A stretch of DNA of 64,000 nt from Galaxea fascicularis (Eukaryota > Cnidaria > Anthozoa > Scleractinia > Euphylliidae): assembly GCA_948470475.1 (NCBI GenBank), contig OX419337.1, positions 25,636,291 through 25,700,290 on the forward strand, given 5' to 3'. Of this stretch, positions 11,501 to 20,908 are shown piece by piece. Under the pieces are notes generated by a model that saw only the letters and a list, made by a program, of their open reading frames with translations, had not been told where the DNA came from and did no database searches. Numbering within the stretch: position 1 is the stretch's first letter; each line of letters begins with the position of its first letter. A program made the translations under genes and the position numbers.

Positions 11501-14331
11501 GTGGAGGAAAACTATGAAACTATATTTAAGTAAAGCTACGGTCTTAATTTTCGGTTTAGATTCAGTCCTCATCCCCAATAAATATTTCTTGTGTATGACT
11601 TTTTTTAAAATTTGCGCCCGTAATAAGTGCTCTAGCCTGGAGAACGAAAGCCAACGTTTTTAGTTTCATTTGAATGGAATACGCTTTTGGCGATTTTTGT
11701 TCGTCCTCAAAGGGTTTAAACTTGTTAACATCTTCAAACTTAAAATGAATGGAAGTGAAGACTCGTCTGAAATTTGGTTTCCCGCAAATTATGGGTAAAA
11801 AATGTATATGCAATGCAAGTTGATTTTAAAAACGCTTGCTTTAGTGGGATTCTTATATTTCGTTAAAAATCGATGAAAGAAAACGAAACCACCTCCGTCT
11901 TCAATTCTAAGTCTCTTTCGTTGGATAGAAATAGCTAGGGAAATACTGCATATATGTAACAAAGCTTTATTTTGTCAAGTTTTACCGGGAATGACTACAG
12001 TTCAGATATGTTGTATAATACCACTTGCATTTATATTCCATATTTTTCGCCAACAGTTCGTGACATGGTTCTATATCGCCGAGCCATTATACAACGTGGA
12101 GTTTTAAGAAAATGTAATTAGGTTATATCAGCAACTCCTGCAGAATATAATGTCCGTTACAAAGTACTTAGTCGTATGTGAGACAGTACGCGTAAAGTAA
12201 GACCGTAAGGAAGCTACAGTTTTCCAGCCGAAGATGTGCGAACTATGTTCTTGCCTATTTGTATTTGAGACATCCTGTCTCGAAATCCACTCGGAAAACT
12301 CTCGAGAAGAGCAGATATTTTCAAAGTAAGAACGTGTAATTTTATTCTGTTTACGTCCGTAAATAACTTATATGTTTACAACAAGAGATCACGAGAGTTC
12401 TATTACATCTTTGTTTAGTTTCCCCTCGAAAACTTGATACATTTCGAAGTGGTTTTCTGAGCTCTCTGCACACTAAAATGGTTTTCTCTTTGTTAAGTGC
12501 GTGCAAATTTAAGAGAGCGAATTCCACTCGATTTTTTCATTGTTTTACTCAAGAAGGCACTACTTGCATTTAGCAGCCAAAGATCACATGTCAAAAATAT
12601 TGAGAATAGTTGATAACGCAAATCATTTTTCTTAGCTGTATCCCGGCAGTTTAAACAAATTAGTAAAATGTTACATCTGGCAAAATTGTCCCTTGCGAAA
12701 CGCAAACAAATCCAGTGAAATATTTATTGTAGTGATGAAACTAAAAATAAGAGCTAGTGATGTATTGTTCCTTTTCCTTTGACCTAAAGAGAATACAACA
12801 TTCAATATATTTGCTACTATAACGAAGTAACACTGATTTGGGATTTTTTTAAAAAATTGTCCTCGTTGCCGGGGCCTTTATTTGCAACTTCGAAAACAAA
12901 AGCTTAACTTGTAGAAGATCTATGGTATGAACAAGGAAAATTCGTATTCGTCTTATGGTTGATTGGACATTACTTTTTAAAAGCCAAGCCGAATTAACGA
13001 GTGCCTCTCAAGTGAGAACAAATCCCGCCTTAATTGGTTTCGGCGAAAACCTGCGGGAACGGAAAATTGTGAACTTCACTTGCTACCTTAGTTTCTTTGT
13101 ATTAAAATTCACCGCGCGTTGCCCTATATACACGCTGTCGGTGTTTAAATGACACTGTTTTATTTCGCAATTCACTGTTTTATTAGACATAACTCACTGT
13201 TCCCTTTGCAAACATTCCTATGTATCTACAATGCTAAATGTTACAAAACATAAGTCAATTGTTGGAAACTGTTACAAAGTTCTGTCAATTAATCTTATCA
13301 ATTAGCCAGGTTTTTTTTAGTTCAGTTAATATCCTGTTCAATACATATTTAAGAGTTATATTTCGCTTGAAGAACCTAACAAGCCAATACTGTCTGGAAT
13401 TTGGGTTTTTAGATATTTTCTTTTGTAAATTGCCCGTCGAATATCGCAAAGAAGATTCAAATTCCTGAAGTGATAAAAGATAAATTTAGCTGGAATCTCA
13501 ACTGTTCTGCCAGTATTTTGCTTTGTGGTTTAAAAGCCTTTGCCTTGAGGGCAAATTGCAAAATTGTAAGTCACAAGAATCCATTTAAATCAATACGAAC
13601 TTGCCAACGTCCTACCAACCTCGACCAACCGGCTTTAAAAAGCTACTAAATCCGATAGCGGCACTACTCATGCTATTTTATTGACACATTAAAGAGACTT
13701 TGTTGTTCAAACAAAACTTATGATTTTTCAATGGATACAACTGGAAAAGAGAATGAGTGTTTCGTTGTTTTGGACAAAATATATCAGTGGTCAATATTGC
13801 GACAGATTTCGCGGAGCAGTATGAATTTAAGCGTTCCTATGCGCGCGAATTATTTGCTAGCTAATGTGTATTTACTTTTCATTAAGAACGCTTTAGTGAA
13901 CTGTTTTTAATTTTCGACCCTTGGCCTGCATTCAAATGCTTTTATTCAAGTTATCAATGTTGAACAGTGTGAACTCTCGGAAATAAAAACTTCAAATATG
14001 GCTAGCGAGCATTTCTCGTAAAAGTGATTACCCCCGTGTGGTCGTAAAACACTCCTTTTTATCAGTTAGTTATAATTCGCAACCGGTTAACCCTTAATTA
14101 CAGATTATAAAACGGGATGACTTAATAAGAAGTTAATTTGGAGGTCAGTGTCTAACAAAGATTCACATTAAACTGGCAATTAGGCGTCCGCAAAGAACAA
14201 CTCGGTGACAGCCTTTGGTGGAGATTTAAACTTTGGTCCAAAGCCCGAGGTTTTCGACAAAACATTTAAACGAGTCACTTACCGTAAGTTGCTTGTCCAA
14301 CAAGGAGGATAGCGAAAATTATAATCCGCAT
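2579..14331 (-). CDS. Secreted FG-GAP/ASPIC-UnbV protein fused to an animal heme peroxidase
   Basis: Seven exons (minus): 14331-14283, 8577-8117, 7835-7016, 6690-6387, 6086-5201, 4627-4163, 3727-2579. All junctions match in phase, giving about 1377 residues. Order: signal peptide MRIIIFAILLVGQATYG; a cadherin/Big_9-like domain (17-170); seven FG-GAP/VCBS repeats with DxDxDGxxD calcium loops (DYDGDGLMD, DIDNDGDMD, DYDKDGWLD, DLDGDGHQD, DYDMDGRQD, DYDNDGDLD, DYEEDGDLD) over about 171-690; an ASPIC/UnbV domain; a second Big_9-like domain to 840; a heme peroxidase (about 855-1377). Peroxidase marks are the distal Gln-His of FGQMLAHD (His about 936), the calcium loop DLSLVYG, the Arg of GDNR (about 1062), REHNR, the proximal His of FRFGH (about 1161) and INIQRGRDHGLPDYN. 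Family knowledge predicts H2O2-driven oxidation outside the cell with a calcium-dependent N-terminal scaffold; the substrate is unknown. The first exon is inferred from its signal peptide, strong donor and phase-1 fit. Confidence 0.85.
8741..8830 (+). repeat. Isolated unit of the 19.1-kb minisatellite family
   Basis: Segments agctttcatttgaatggtca, gatttcatccacagactcaa and aagttagaaccaccttgtac occur here in the same order as in the tandem array at 19137-19732. A third locus at about 61489-61590 carries the reverse complement, so the unit is mobile or dispersed. Confidence 0.7.
9403..9465 (+). repeat. Degenerate tRNA-derived sequence
   Basis: A box-A-like ggcttgttgctcagtcgg is followed about 30 bases later by a box-B-like gggttccattccc. 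The acceptor arms do not pair well, so this is a decayed tRNA-derived SINE head rather than a working tRNA gene. Confidence 0.4.
9596..9622 (+). repeat. (TTTA)n microsatellite
   Basis: About six uninterrupted copies of TTTA. Confidence 0.9.
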
Positions 14332-14436
14332 TTTCAAGGATCAAAACCAGAGGGGTTCAAGACTGCTGTTTCTCGAGACTGGCTTGCTGTTGTTCAGTGG
14401 TCAGCCTATAGAGACCAGCTGCTTGTCCGTAATCAG

Positions 14437-14442
14437 CTTATA
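14437..14442 (-). promoter_or_regulatory. Candidate TATA box of the peroxidase-fusion gene
   Basis: The minus strand reads TTCATATAAGCTG. It lies about 106 bases upstream of the inferred ATG at 14331, which would put a start site near 14408 and leave a 5' leader of about 75 bases. The call depends on the exon-1 assignment. Confidence 0.35.
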
Positions 14443-17099
14443 TGAATAAGCCCGTCCGCGTTCTTATATCCGCTGGCTCGGTGGTAATTACTCCGCCCAA
14501 TTTCCACTCGACTTCACACCGCATTGAAATTCATCCCTCGCCGTTCGTGTAAATTGCCACGCGGACAACAATCAAATTCTTTTGTTTCTTTGTTTGCGGA
14601 GCTCTGCGTCATTTACAAAAACAGTTTATTTTTTGCGAACCTTGTCACACAGCTGGCCGTGTTAAGGGAATACTGAATCTGTGTGTATCGCTCTCCTTTT
14701 CTTCGAAGTCTTCCTCGGTTCATTGAACGGGTGGGATAATAAACATGATTTATTTCCAACCCCCCTCGATGCCAAATCGCTGATGCAGTACGCAGCGCTG
14801 AGTACCTCAGTAGTGTTTCCTTGTCTTTGTGTCAGCGCACCCAGCTGGAATGTACGTCAGTGAGGTGAACAGATGGCGCAATTTAGTTCGGCAATCGGTT
14901 TGGCACCTTGAGGTCTAAAAAAGCTCTAGCATCGGGCCATTTCCGATTGCACTTAGCACAAAGAGACGCACAAATGATCGTAAATCAGAGAAATGTCAGC
15001 CCGCTTGTAAGCAGTATAAAGCCCTAATTCCCAGTATGACGTGAATTGGAGCCAAGTCTATGTCTTGTTTGGGTTAACTTAGCTCATTAACGCGTAATAT
15101 TCTTTTACCACCCAAATGGTTTCACAGGTAGAGTAACGGGTTCGATGTGTCTACAGCAAAACGCTGGGCATTGACGCTCTGAAAGACCAAATATTGGATT
15201 GTCTATGCGTCAAAGAAAAAGCGGAATTTTCGAGTTAAAATTATCTTCTGTTGACGCATGTTTTTCAAGTTAAGCCCCTTTATCGTAAATTTTTGATAAG
15301 TTTGAAAGTTCATCAACATTGGGTTTTTGCTTCTCCCCACCCCCCCCCCCCTCCCATTAGCATTCGACTAAGCCATTGGTAACTTACTCTAAAGCTTCTA
15401 AATACCGGATATTGCTCTACGAATTTAAAACCTCTCCAGCAACGAATTTCCCAAATACACAGCATTCTTGGCCGGAAATCATTGAAAATGCTCCCTATCA
15501 AACTTAAAACAACGACCACCGAGGTTTTAGCCTATCTCCTACCATTTATGGCGAGTTTGCTCTCAGCAGTCCTGGTTCAAAAGTGCATAATTGAGACCTG
15601 TCTTTATTAGACTTGTTGACGCCGTAAATTTTATAATTTCGAGTGTTTTTATGACATCCTGTACGTAATATTTCGATCCCTGTAATTATTCCTTTCCCGT
15701 TTAACGTTATACGTCGCTATGAATCACTTTGAAAAAGAGGTATTTTAAAAGCACCCATAAGACATAGGTCAGACTATATTGCTCTGGCAAACCACCTTCT
15801 ATTTCTTTCCCATAATTAATTTTCTCTATTTTTGCCCTATTGTACGTAAGTGTTTCTTTGTACTTCTTTTCAATTGTTAAGTTTTGTTCTCTCATTTTTT
15901 TTGTTCATAGTCCGAGAAAACCTTTCAAAAGCATAAATTTCCAGGTGGGAATCAACTTTCGGAAATTCGTTGCGCCTTCATAAAAACAAAAATTGACTCT
16001 TCATTGGTCTCTCCATCATGCTGCGATCAACTCACAGTTATTTCCTGAAACTAGATGTTGGTTGAAGGGCTGCTACTGAAACTGGCCATATCATGTCAAA
16101 TAATTTCAAAACAATGAAGGCGATTTAAATTAAAACTTGACAGCAATTAAGACTCGATTAGGCACGAGGTCTTTCAGAGGAAGTACAGTTGAATGGTCTT
16201 AAGAGCTTTTCGAATTCTGACATTTTGAAGAAGTTCGTAAAGGAATTTGTTTCTTTTATTAATAGTTTTTTTTTAATAAATATAGCCGGTAAACATTTCC
16301 TGTACAAATCAGCTGCGATGAAGTACGTATTTCCACTACTGTTAAAAGTGAAACTTGTTTAATTAGCTCGTCACAAAAAAGCTTCCAGAACTTGTCAAAG
16401 AACTCTCGATTTTTTTTTTTTAAATTATCATTGGACGATTTTAGAATAGACGAAATACCCTCAAAGAGTGATTCAGTAGTTAAATAGTCATAAATATCCT
16501 AATTTTTTATCCGATATTGACCAGTTATGATTTCAATCTATAACAGAGTGTTCTCTGCTTGTAACTCTTATGACCTGCGCCAAATTTTTCTGCTAATCAA
16601 TTAATGGCCTTTTGTCCGACCGCAATGATGCACAATATTAACATCGCGGAGTGTTCTTAGCATATTCGCCTTCGTTAAGAACGAAAATGTTGCTAAATAA
16701 AACGCTTAACAGGCAAACAATGTCTCTGTATGAGCGTAATATATCTAAAGGCACTTGTTATTTATTCTCTGTTTTGGAAACATAACGTGAAATGGCCGAA
16801 CTGTTGACTGCCTGGAAGGCAGATTTTTCCGCTATATTTTCGTTTGGAGTTTGCAATGTTGTACTGAGTTGTAAGCAGTCACAAAATATTTCTCATACCA
16901 ACAGGTGAACTTTGGATCAACTGTAGGCATTCTTGAGATAGTAGACAAGAAACATGGATACTAACTCGGAGAAATATGTGCTGTTTTTAGCGGTTTTACA
17001 GCGGTCCGTAATACAAAGCCACGTGGACGATGGAAAAGAGGGAGTCAAAATAAGGCTGTGCATTCATTAAGCAAAACAATCGTTCTGCCTTTGCGTTGG

Positions 17100-17393
17100 T
17101 TAATAATAATATTAATAATATATACCGTTTTATAGTGGAAGTACACTTAGCTATGAAGCTAGTTTACAGGCACTCCACTTAAATCCATAGAAACAAATAA
17201 TTCAAATAAACTTAACATGATAAGAATCCCAACCGGCGGGAGGTAAACCGATTGGTTATTTTACAAGGATGACCGAGGAGTTGAACCAGGTACTTACCCA
17301 GAAGAACACCAGCTAGTGGCCAGAGCGGGATTTGAACCCGGGTCACACGCATTGAAATCCAGCGCCCTAACCACTCGGCCACCCTGCCTCCCT
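17100..17393 (-). mobile_element. tRNA-derived SINE
   Basis: On the minus strand the head (17390-17318) reads like a tRNA: box A TGGCCGAGTGG, box B GGTTCAAATCC, and acceptor-like ends that pair with one mismatch. A non-tRNA body of about 200 bases follows and ends in an AT-rich tandem tail (TTAATA-like, about 17099-17125). Head, body and simple tail are the hallmark of a SINE mobilised by a LINE. The tRNA-like part is closest in style to Ser/Leu tRNAs but lacks their long variable arm. Confidence 0.7.
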
Positions 17394-17870
17394 ATACGTT
17401 TTAGCAAATATCTTAGCTCCACTCTTTGCGAAACTAAGCCGAAAACCGACAATTCAGGAGATTATTTCGATCTAATTCACTTGCTTCTGGGAATTTAAAA
17501 TGGTTGAGCTACGTTCTATAAAAGTAACATTTTCTTAATGCGAAGTAAGAGAAGAATTTCTTTCCTGGTCGTGCATACCCGACCGGCGTTCTTTCACAGG
17601 GACCGCGGCAAAGTTGGGCAACTGTCTAGTTTAGCTTTTCTGACTACGTTTTCGAAGCAAACACATTTGTAGTTGTGAAAGAAACAGAGTCAGTTTTGAT
17701 ATAGGTTCCTCGCTTTCTCAACGATTCTGTTTCGTTATTTTTTCTTTACCACTGCTGGTTTCTCGTTTGAACTTTCGCCACTTTTGTTATGCAAAATCGC
17801 AACCAATGACATCATCAGACATAGTTTGATGCTCCCCTGGTTTAAAGATCAATGAATGCAACTTAACAAG

Positions 17871-18317
17871 TTACGATTCACAACCCAACGTTTCGACACT
17901 CCTGTCTAGTGTCTTCATCAGGGGTGATCTAATGCTGCAACAAGGACCCCTTAATGCGCTCACAAATTTACGACATTTTCTTTTAATAAGGTGTAAATAA
18001 GCGTCAGGGGAAAGGCTACTTTCATTACGATTCAAAGGAGCGTGGGCGGAGTTGATGCACCAAACTTCCAAACAAAGCCGTTGATGGCCAGTTATCATCA
18101 AACCATCAAACCATGTCTGATTGTCCACCTGGTTGCAGTGTGAACGTTGATAAAAACAATCAAACTGTGAACGGATGTTCCCGGTGAAAATTTGAGTGGG
18201 TAGTAGAGGAAGAACTATGAGTAGGAAGGGCGAAACTTTGAAGGAAATGAGCAGCAGGTTTAATTTGTGGCGAAAGTTCTCGCCGTCAGTGGGCGGTGAA
18301 ACTTGAAAGTAGTTCAA
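17871..18317 (-). mobile_element. Penelope-like retroelement 3' fragment
   Basis: A minus-strand frame of 148 codons contains HQRLCLEVWCINSAHAPLNR and a following PDAYLHLI. I recognise this pattern from the C-terminal end of GIY-YIG-bearing Penelope-like ORFs in invertebrates. Near its 3' end the frame gives MKTLDRSVETLG, whose DNA (gacactcctgtctagtgtct on the plus strand) is a common tail motif. No reverse transcriptase core is present, so this is a 5'-truncated copy. Family assignment is from memory of the motif. Confidence 0.5.
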
Positions 18318-19136
18318 GTTTTCGGTTCCTTTTCAAGGGCTTTGCGCCAATCTAATTAATTAGCAACTTATTTTCGCCTGGCGTCTTTACTACAACCATT
18401 AAAGTGTTTGTTTATTCGAACTTGACGCAAATTTAGGTCTATTCACTGGAGACTGTTGTCTAGCTTTGACAGCGCAATCTATTTGTAGAGTTTGTATTGG
18501 AACTGTTTGGTCTGTTTGTGGAGGAATGCCTTGCAAACCCGACCGACTCGCTTCCCAACAAAAGCAATTATATTTCCTTTGCGGTGTCCTCTTTCTCTTG
18601 AACAACTGACTCTTAGAAAACCACACGTGCTTTCTAGGTAGTATTTACTTTCTACTCTCGTTACAGTTCAAGAGACTGTCGGTTGTATTCCGTTGCTTCA
18701 ATTTTAAACAAGCTTTGTTATCGCGGGTCTTTGATTTCTTTACTTAAAGTTTTTCGGATGAATATAAGTTGGTTTTCGTCGAACTGAAAAGTTTACTTCC
18801 AGCCTTCAGTTTATATTGCTAGAAGAACAAATATTCTAATTAACAAGCTCTTTTTTGTTTGCCATTCAGTTCCTAGCCCATAGAGCCGATAACAGTACTT
18901 ATGTCAAAGTCCTACTTGCGCAATTATGTGCTGAAATGTTACAACTGGAGCACCCTTCTCCTATCAAGATACATTTTAATGTTTTCTCAGAGTAACAGCC
19001 AATAGAAGAACAGTAAAAAGCAGACTGCTAAGTGACTCGATTAAATCAAACATTGTATTTTACATTGAACGGAAAAACAATGAATATCAGTATTGATGAA
19101 GGGAAGATATGGTTCGTAAGCCTTCTACAGAAGGAA

Positions 19137-19732
19137 AAGTCAAAAGTTAGAACCACCTAGTACAACATAATAAACAGCACCACAGGAAAGTACTGCTTAG
19201 TAGCTTTCATTTGAATGGTCAAAAGTTAGAACCACCTAGTACAACATAATAAACAGCACCACAGGAAAGTACTGCTTAGTAGCTTTCATTTGAATGGTCA
19301 CACTTTAGGATTTCATCCACAGACTCAAAACCTAGAACCACGTCGTACGGCATAATGAATAGCACCAAAGGAAGTACCGCTCAGTAGCTTTGATTTGAAT
19401 GATCACACTTTAGGATTTCACTTACGGGCTCAAAAGTTAGAACCACCTTGTACAGCGGTATAAACAGCACCACAGGAAAGTACTGCTTAGTAGCTTTCAT
19501 TTGAATGGTCACACTTTAGGATTTCATCCACAGACTCAAAACATAGAACCACGTCGTACGGCATAATGAACAGCACCAAAGGAAAGTACCGCTCAGTAAT
19601 TTGAATGGTCACACTTTAGGATTTCACTTACGGGCTCAAAAGTTAGAACCACCTTGTACAGCGGTATAAACAGCACCACAGGGAAGTAGTGCTCCGCAGC
19701 TTTCATTTGAAAGGTCACACTTTAGGATTACC
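19137..19732 (+). repeat. Tandem array with alternating unit types
   Basis: Six units start near 19145, 19223, 19331, 19437, 19541 and 19637, spaced about 78-108 bases. Each carries a (t/c)tagaaccacc or tagaaccacg start, a cagcacca core and an agctttcatttgaatggtca end. From the third unit on, two variants alternate: one with cgtcgtacggcataatga and one with cttgtacagcggtataaaca. The last four units therefore form two copies of a dimer of about 205 bases. Isolated relatives occur at 8741-8830 and, inverted, at 61489-61590. Confidence 0.8.
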
Positions 19733-19788
19733 TGGTATTGCCCAGATGTGATTCTTTACTCTCAAGCTGGGTGGTAATCGTTGTTAAA
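19729..19788 (+). repeat. Direct repeat, copy 1 (abuts the tandem array)
   Basis: acctggtattgcccagatgt, then gattctttactctcaagctg and taatcgttgttaa, recurs about 1.1 kb downstream with few changes. It starts exactly where the tandem array ends. Confidence 0.7.
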
Positions 19789-20479
19789 ATTGCAGCATAG
19801 CAGCTCTAATAACTACAGATTACATGAAGATCTTCAAATTCCATGAAGTCCACGAGGTCAAGTCTACTGTATATGCATGAACATGTATAAAGTGCCGCTG
19901 GATAATGGTGTCCTTTGAAAGGCCGTGACACCTCAGTGAATGCTAGGCTCATTTTGTACAACATAACAAAATTAGCTTCAAGAAAGAACTCGTCGAACAT
20001 AAATAAGTTAATAAATTTTATTTGAATGCAAATTCGAAGATTGAAAACCTTAGGGTATATTGAAGTCACTAGAAAGCCCATTTCTTAAAAGCTTTCAGTT
20101 AACAGAGTCTATAACAGTTGTTGACTAGTGAATTGCAGATTCTAGAAAGAGTTCTCTAAAATTGTATTTATCAAAAGGCAAAGAGATTTAGTTGTTATCA
20201 AAGATCACTGAAGCAAAACTCGTCTATATTTTTTTTCTTCATTTAGTTTAGGATGGTCATGCGTACGATCCACAAGAATTTTATTTATCAGTCGCTGGTT
20301 TGAAAAACCGCGAATGTTTGTGGTTCTCTCGCAAGTTCTTGCTCGTACCCTTTTAAGATCCCAATAAATTTATAACGAGATACGTTCTGATATGTTATTG
20401 TTGTTTAAGGGTATCATAGCAGGTAGATGATCAAATTTAGGGAATTAGCCACTTTCATGTCCTACTGCAAACGGTAATC

Positions 20480-20785
20480 TTGCTACCACGTGGAAGGCCG
20501 CCTAGAAGTGCAAGTTTTCAATATTTAATGATGAACGAAAACTATGATACATTAAAATATTTTCACGTAGCTAGCCGCAACTTAGATTTTCTCAAGAAGG
20601 AATTCAAACCTTTGCGATATGGAAACGGCTTTAAAATATCACTTTGTTATTTCAAGCGGCAACCTCGTATATTACAAGATGCACTTCCTTTAGTTTTGAG
20701 GATCGGAAATGAAAGGCACAAGCGCCTTAAAAGGCGCGGGATTTCTTTGCGGAAATTGAGAGAAGTTTCTCTTAAAAAATATTGA
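20480..20785 (+). CDS. Hypothetical basic protein, 101 codons, unsupported
   Basis: An isolated frame of 101 codons encodes a Lys/Arg-rich product, especially towards the C-terminus (RHKRLKRRG, LRKLREVSLKKY). It has no signal peptide, domain or repeat I recognise, and neither flank has a convincing splice site. A short inverted repeat (gccaatttggcg...) follows the stop. It may be a chance frame; I list it because it is the longest open stretch in the gene-poor interval. Confidence 0.12.
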   Translation: MLPRGRPPRSASFQYLMMNENYDTLKYFHVASRNLDFLKKEFKPLRYGNGFKISLCYFKRQPRILQDALPLVLRIGNERHKRLKRRGISLRKLREVSLKKY

Positions 20786-20847
20786 TTTACCGGGAAACCG
20801 CAAGCATGAACTAAACGCCAATTTGGCGTTTTAATAATGCTCTGTTT

Positions 20848-20908
20848 TACCTGGTATTGCCCAGATGTGATTCTTTGCTCTCAAGCTGGATTGTAATCGT
20901 TGTTAAGA
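20848..20908 (+). repeat. Direct repeat, copy 2
   Basis: Same orientation as the copy at 19729-19788, differing at a few positions (tttgctctcaagctggattg here against tttactctcaagctgggtgg). Confidence 0.7.

Larger units (their letters stand above)
8578..14282 (-). other. First intron (5.7 kb) of the peroxidase-fusion gene
   Basis: The donor at 14282 reads TACG|GTAAGT and the acceptor before 8577 reads TTTCTAG|GA on the minus strand, both phase 1. Contents: one copy of the minisatellite-type repeat (8741-8830), a degenerate tRNA-like repeat (9403-9465), a TTTA microsatellite (9596-9622) and about 4 kb of AT-rich unique-looking sequence. No further exon with matching phase was seen. Confidence 0.55.

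Noticed and set aside
17318..17390. Functional tRNA gene
   Set aside because: Boxes A and B are good, but the acceptor stem has a mismatch and the sequence continues into a SINE body with an AT-rich tandem tail.
19137..19732. CRISPR-like array
   Set aside because: Units are contiguous minisatellite copies with no unique spacers, in a clearly eukaryotic sequence.
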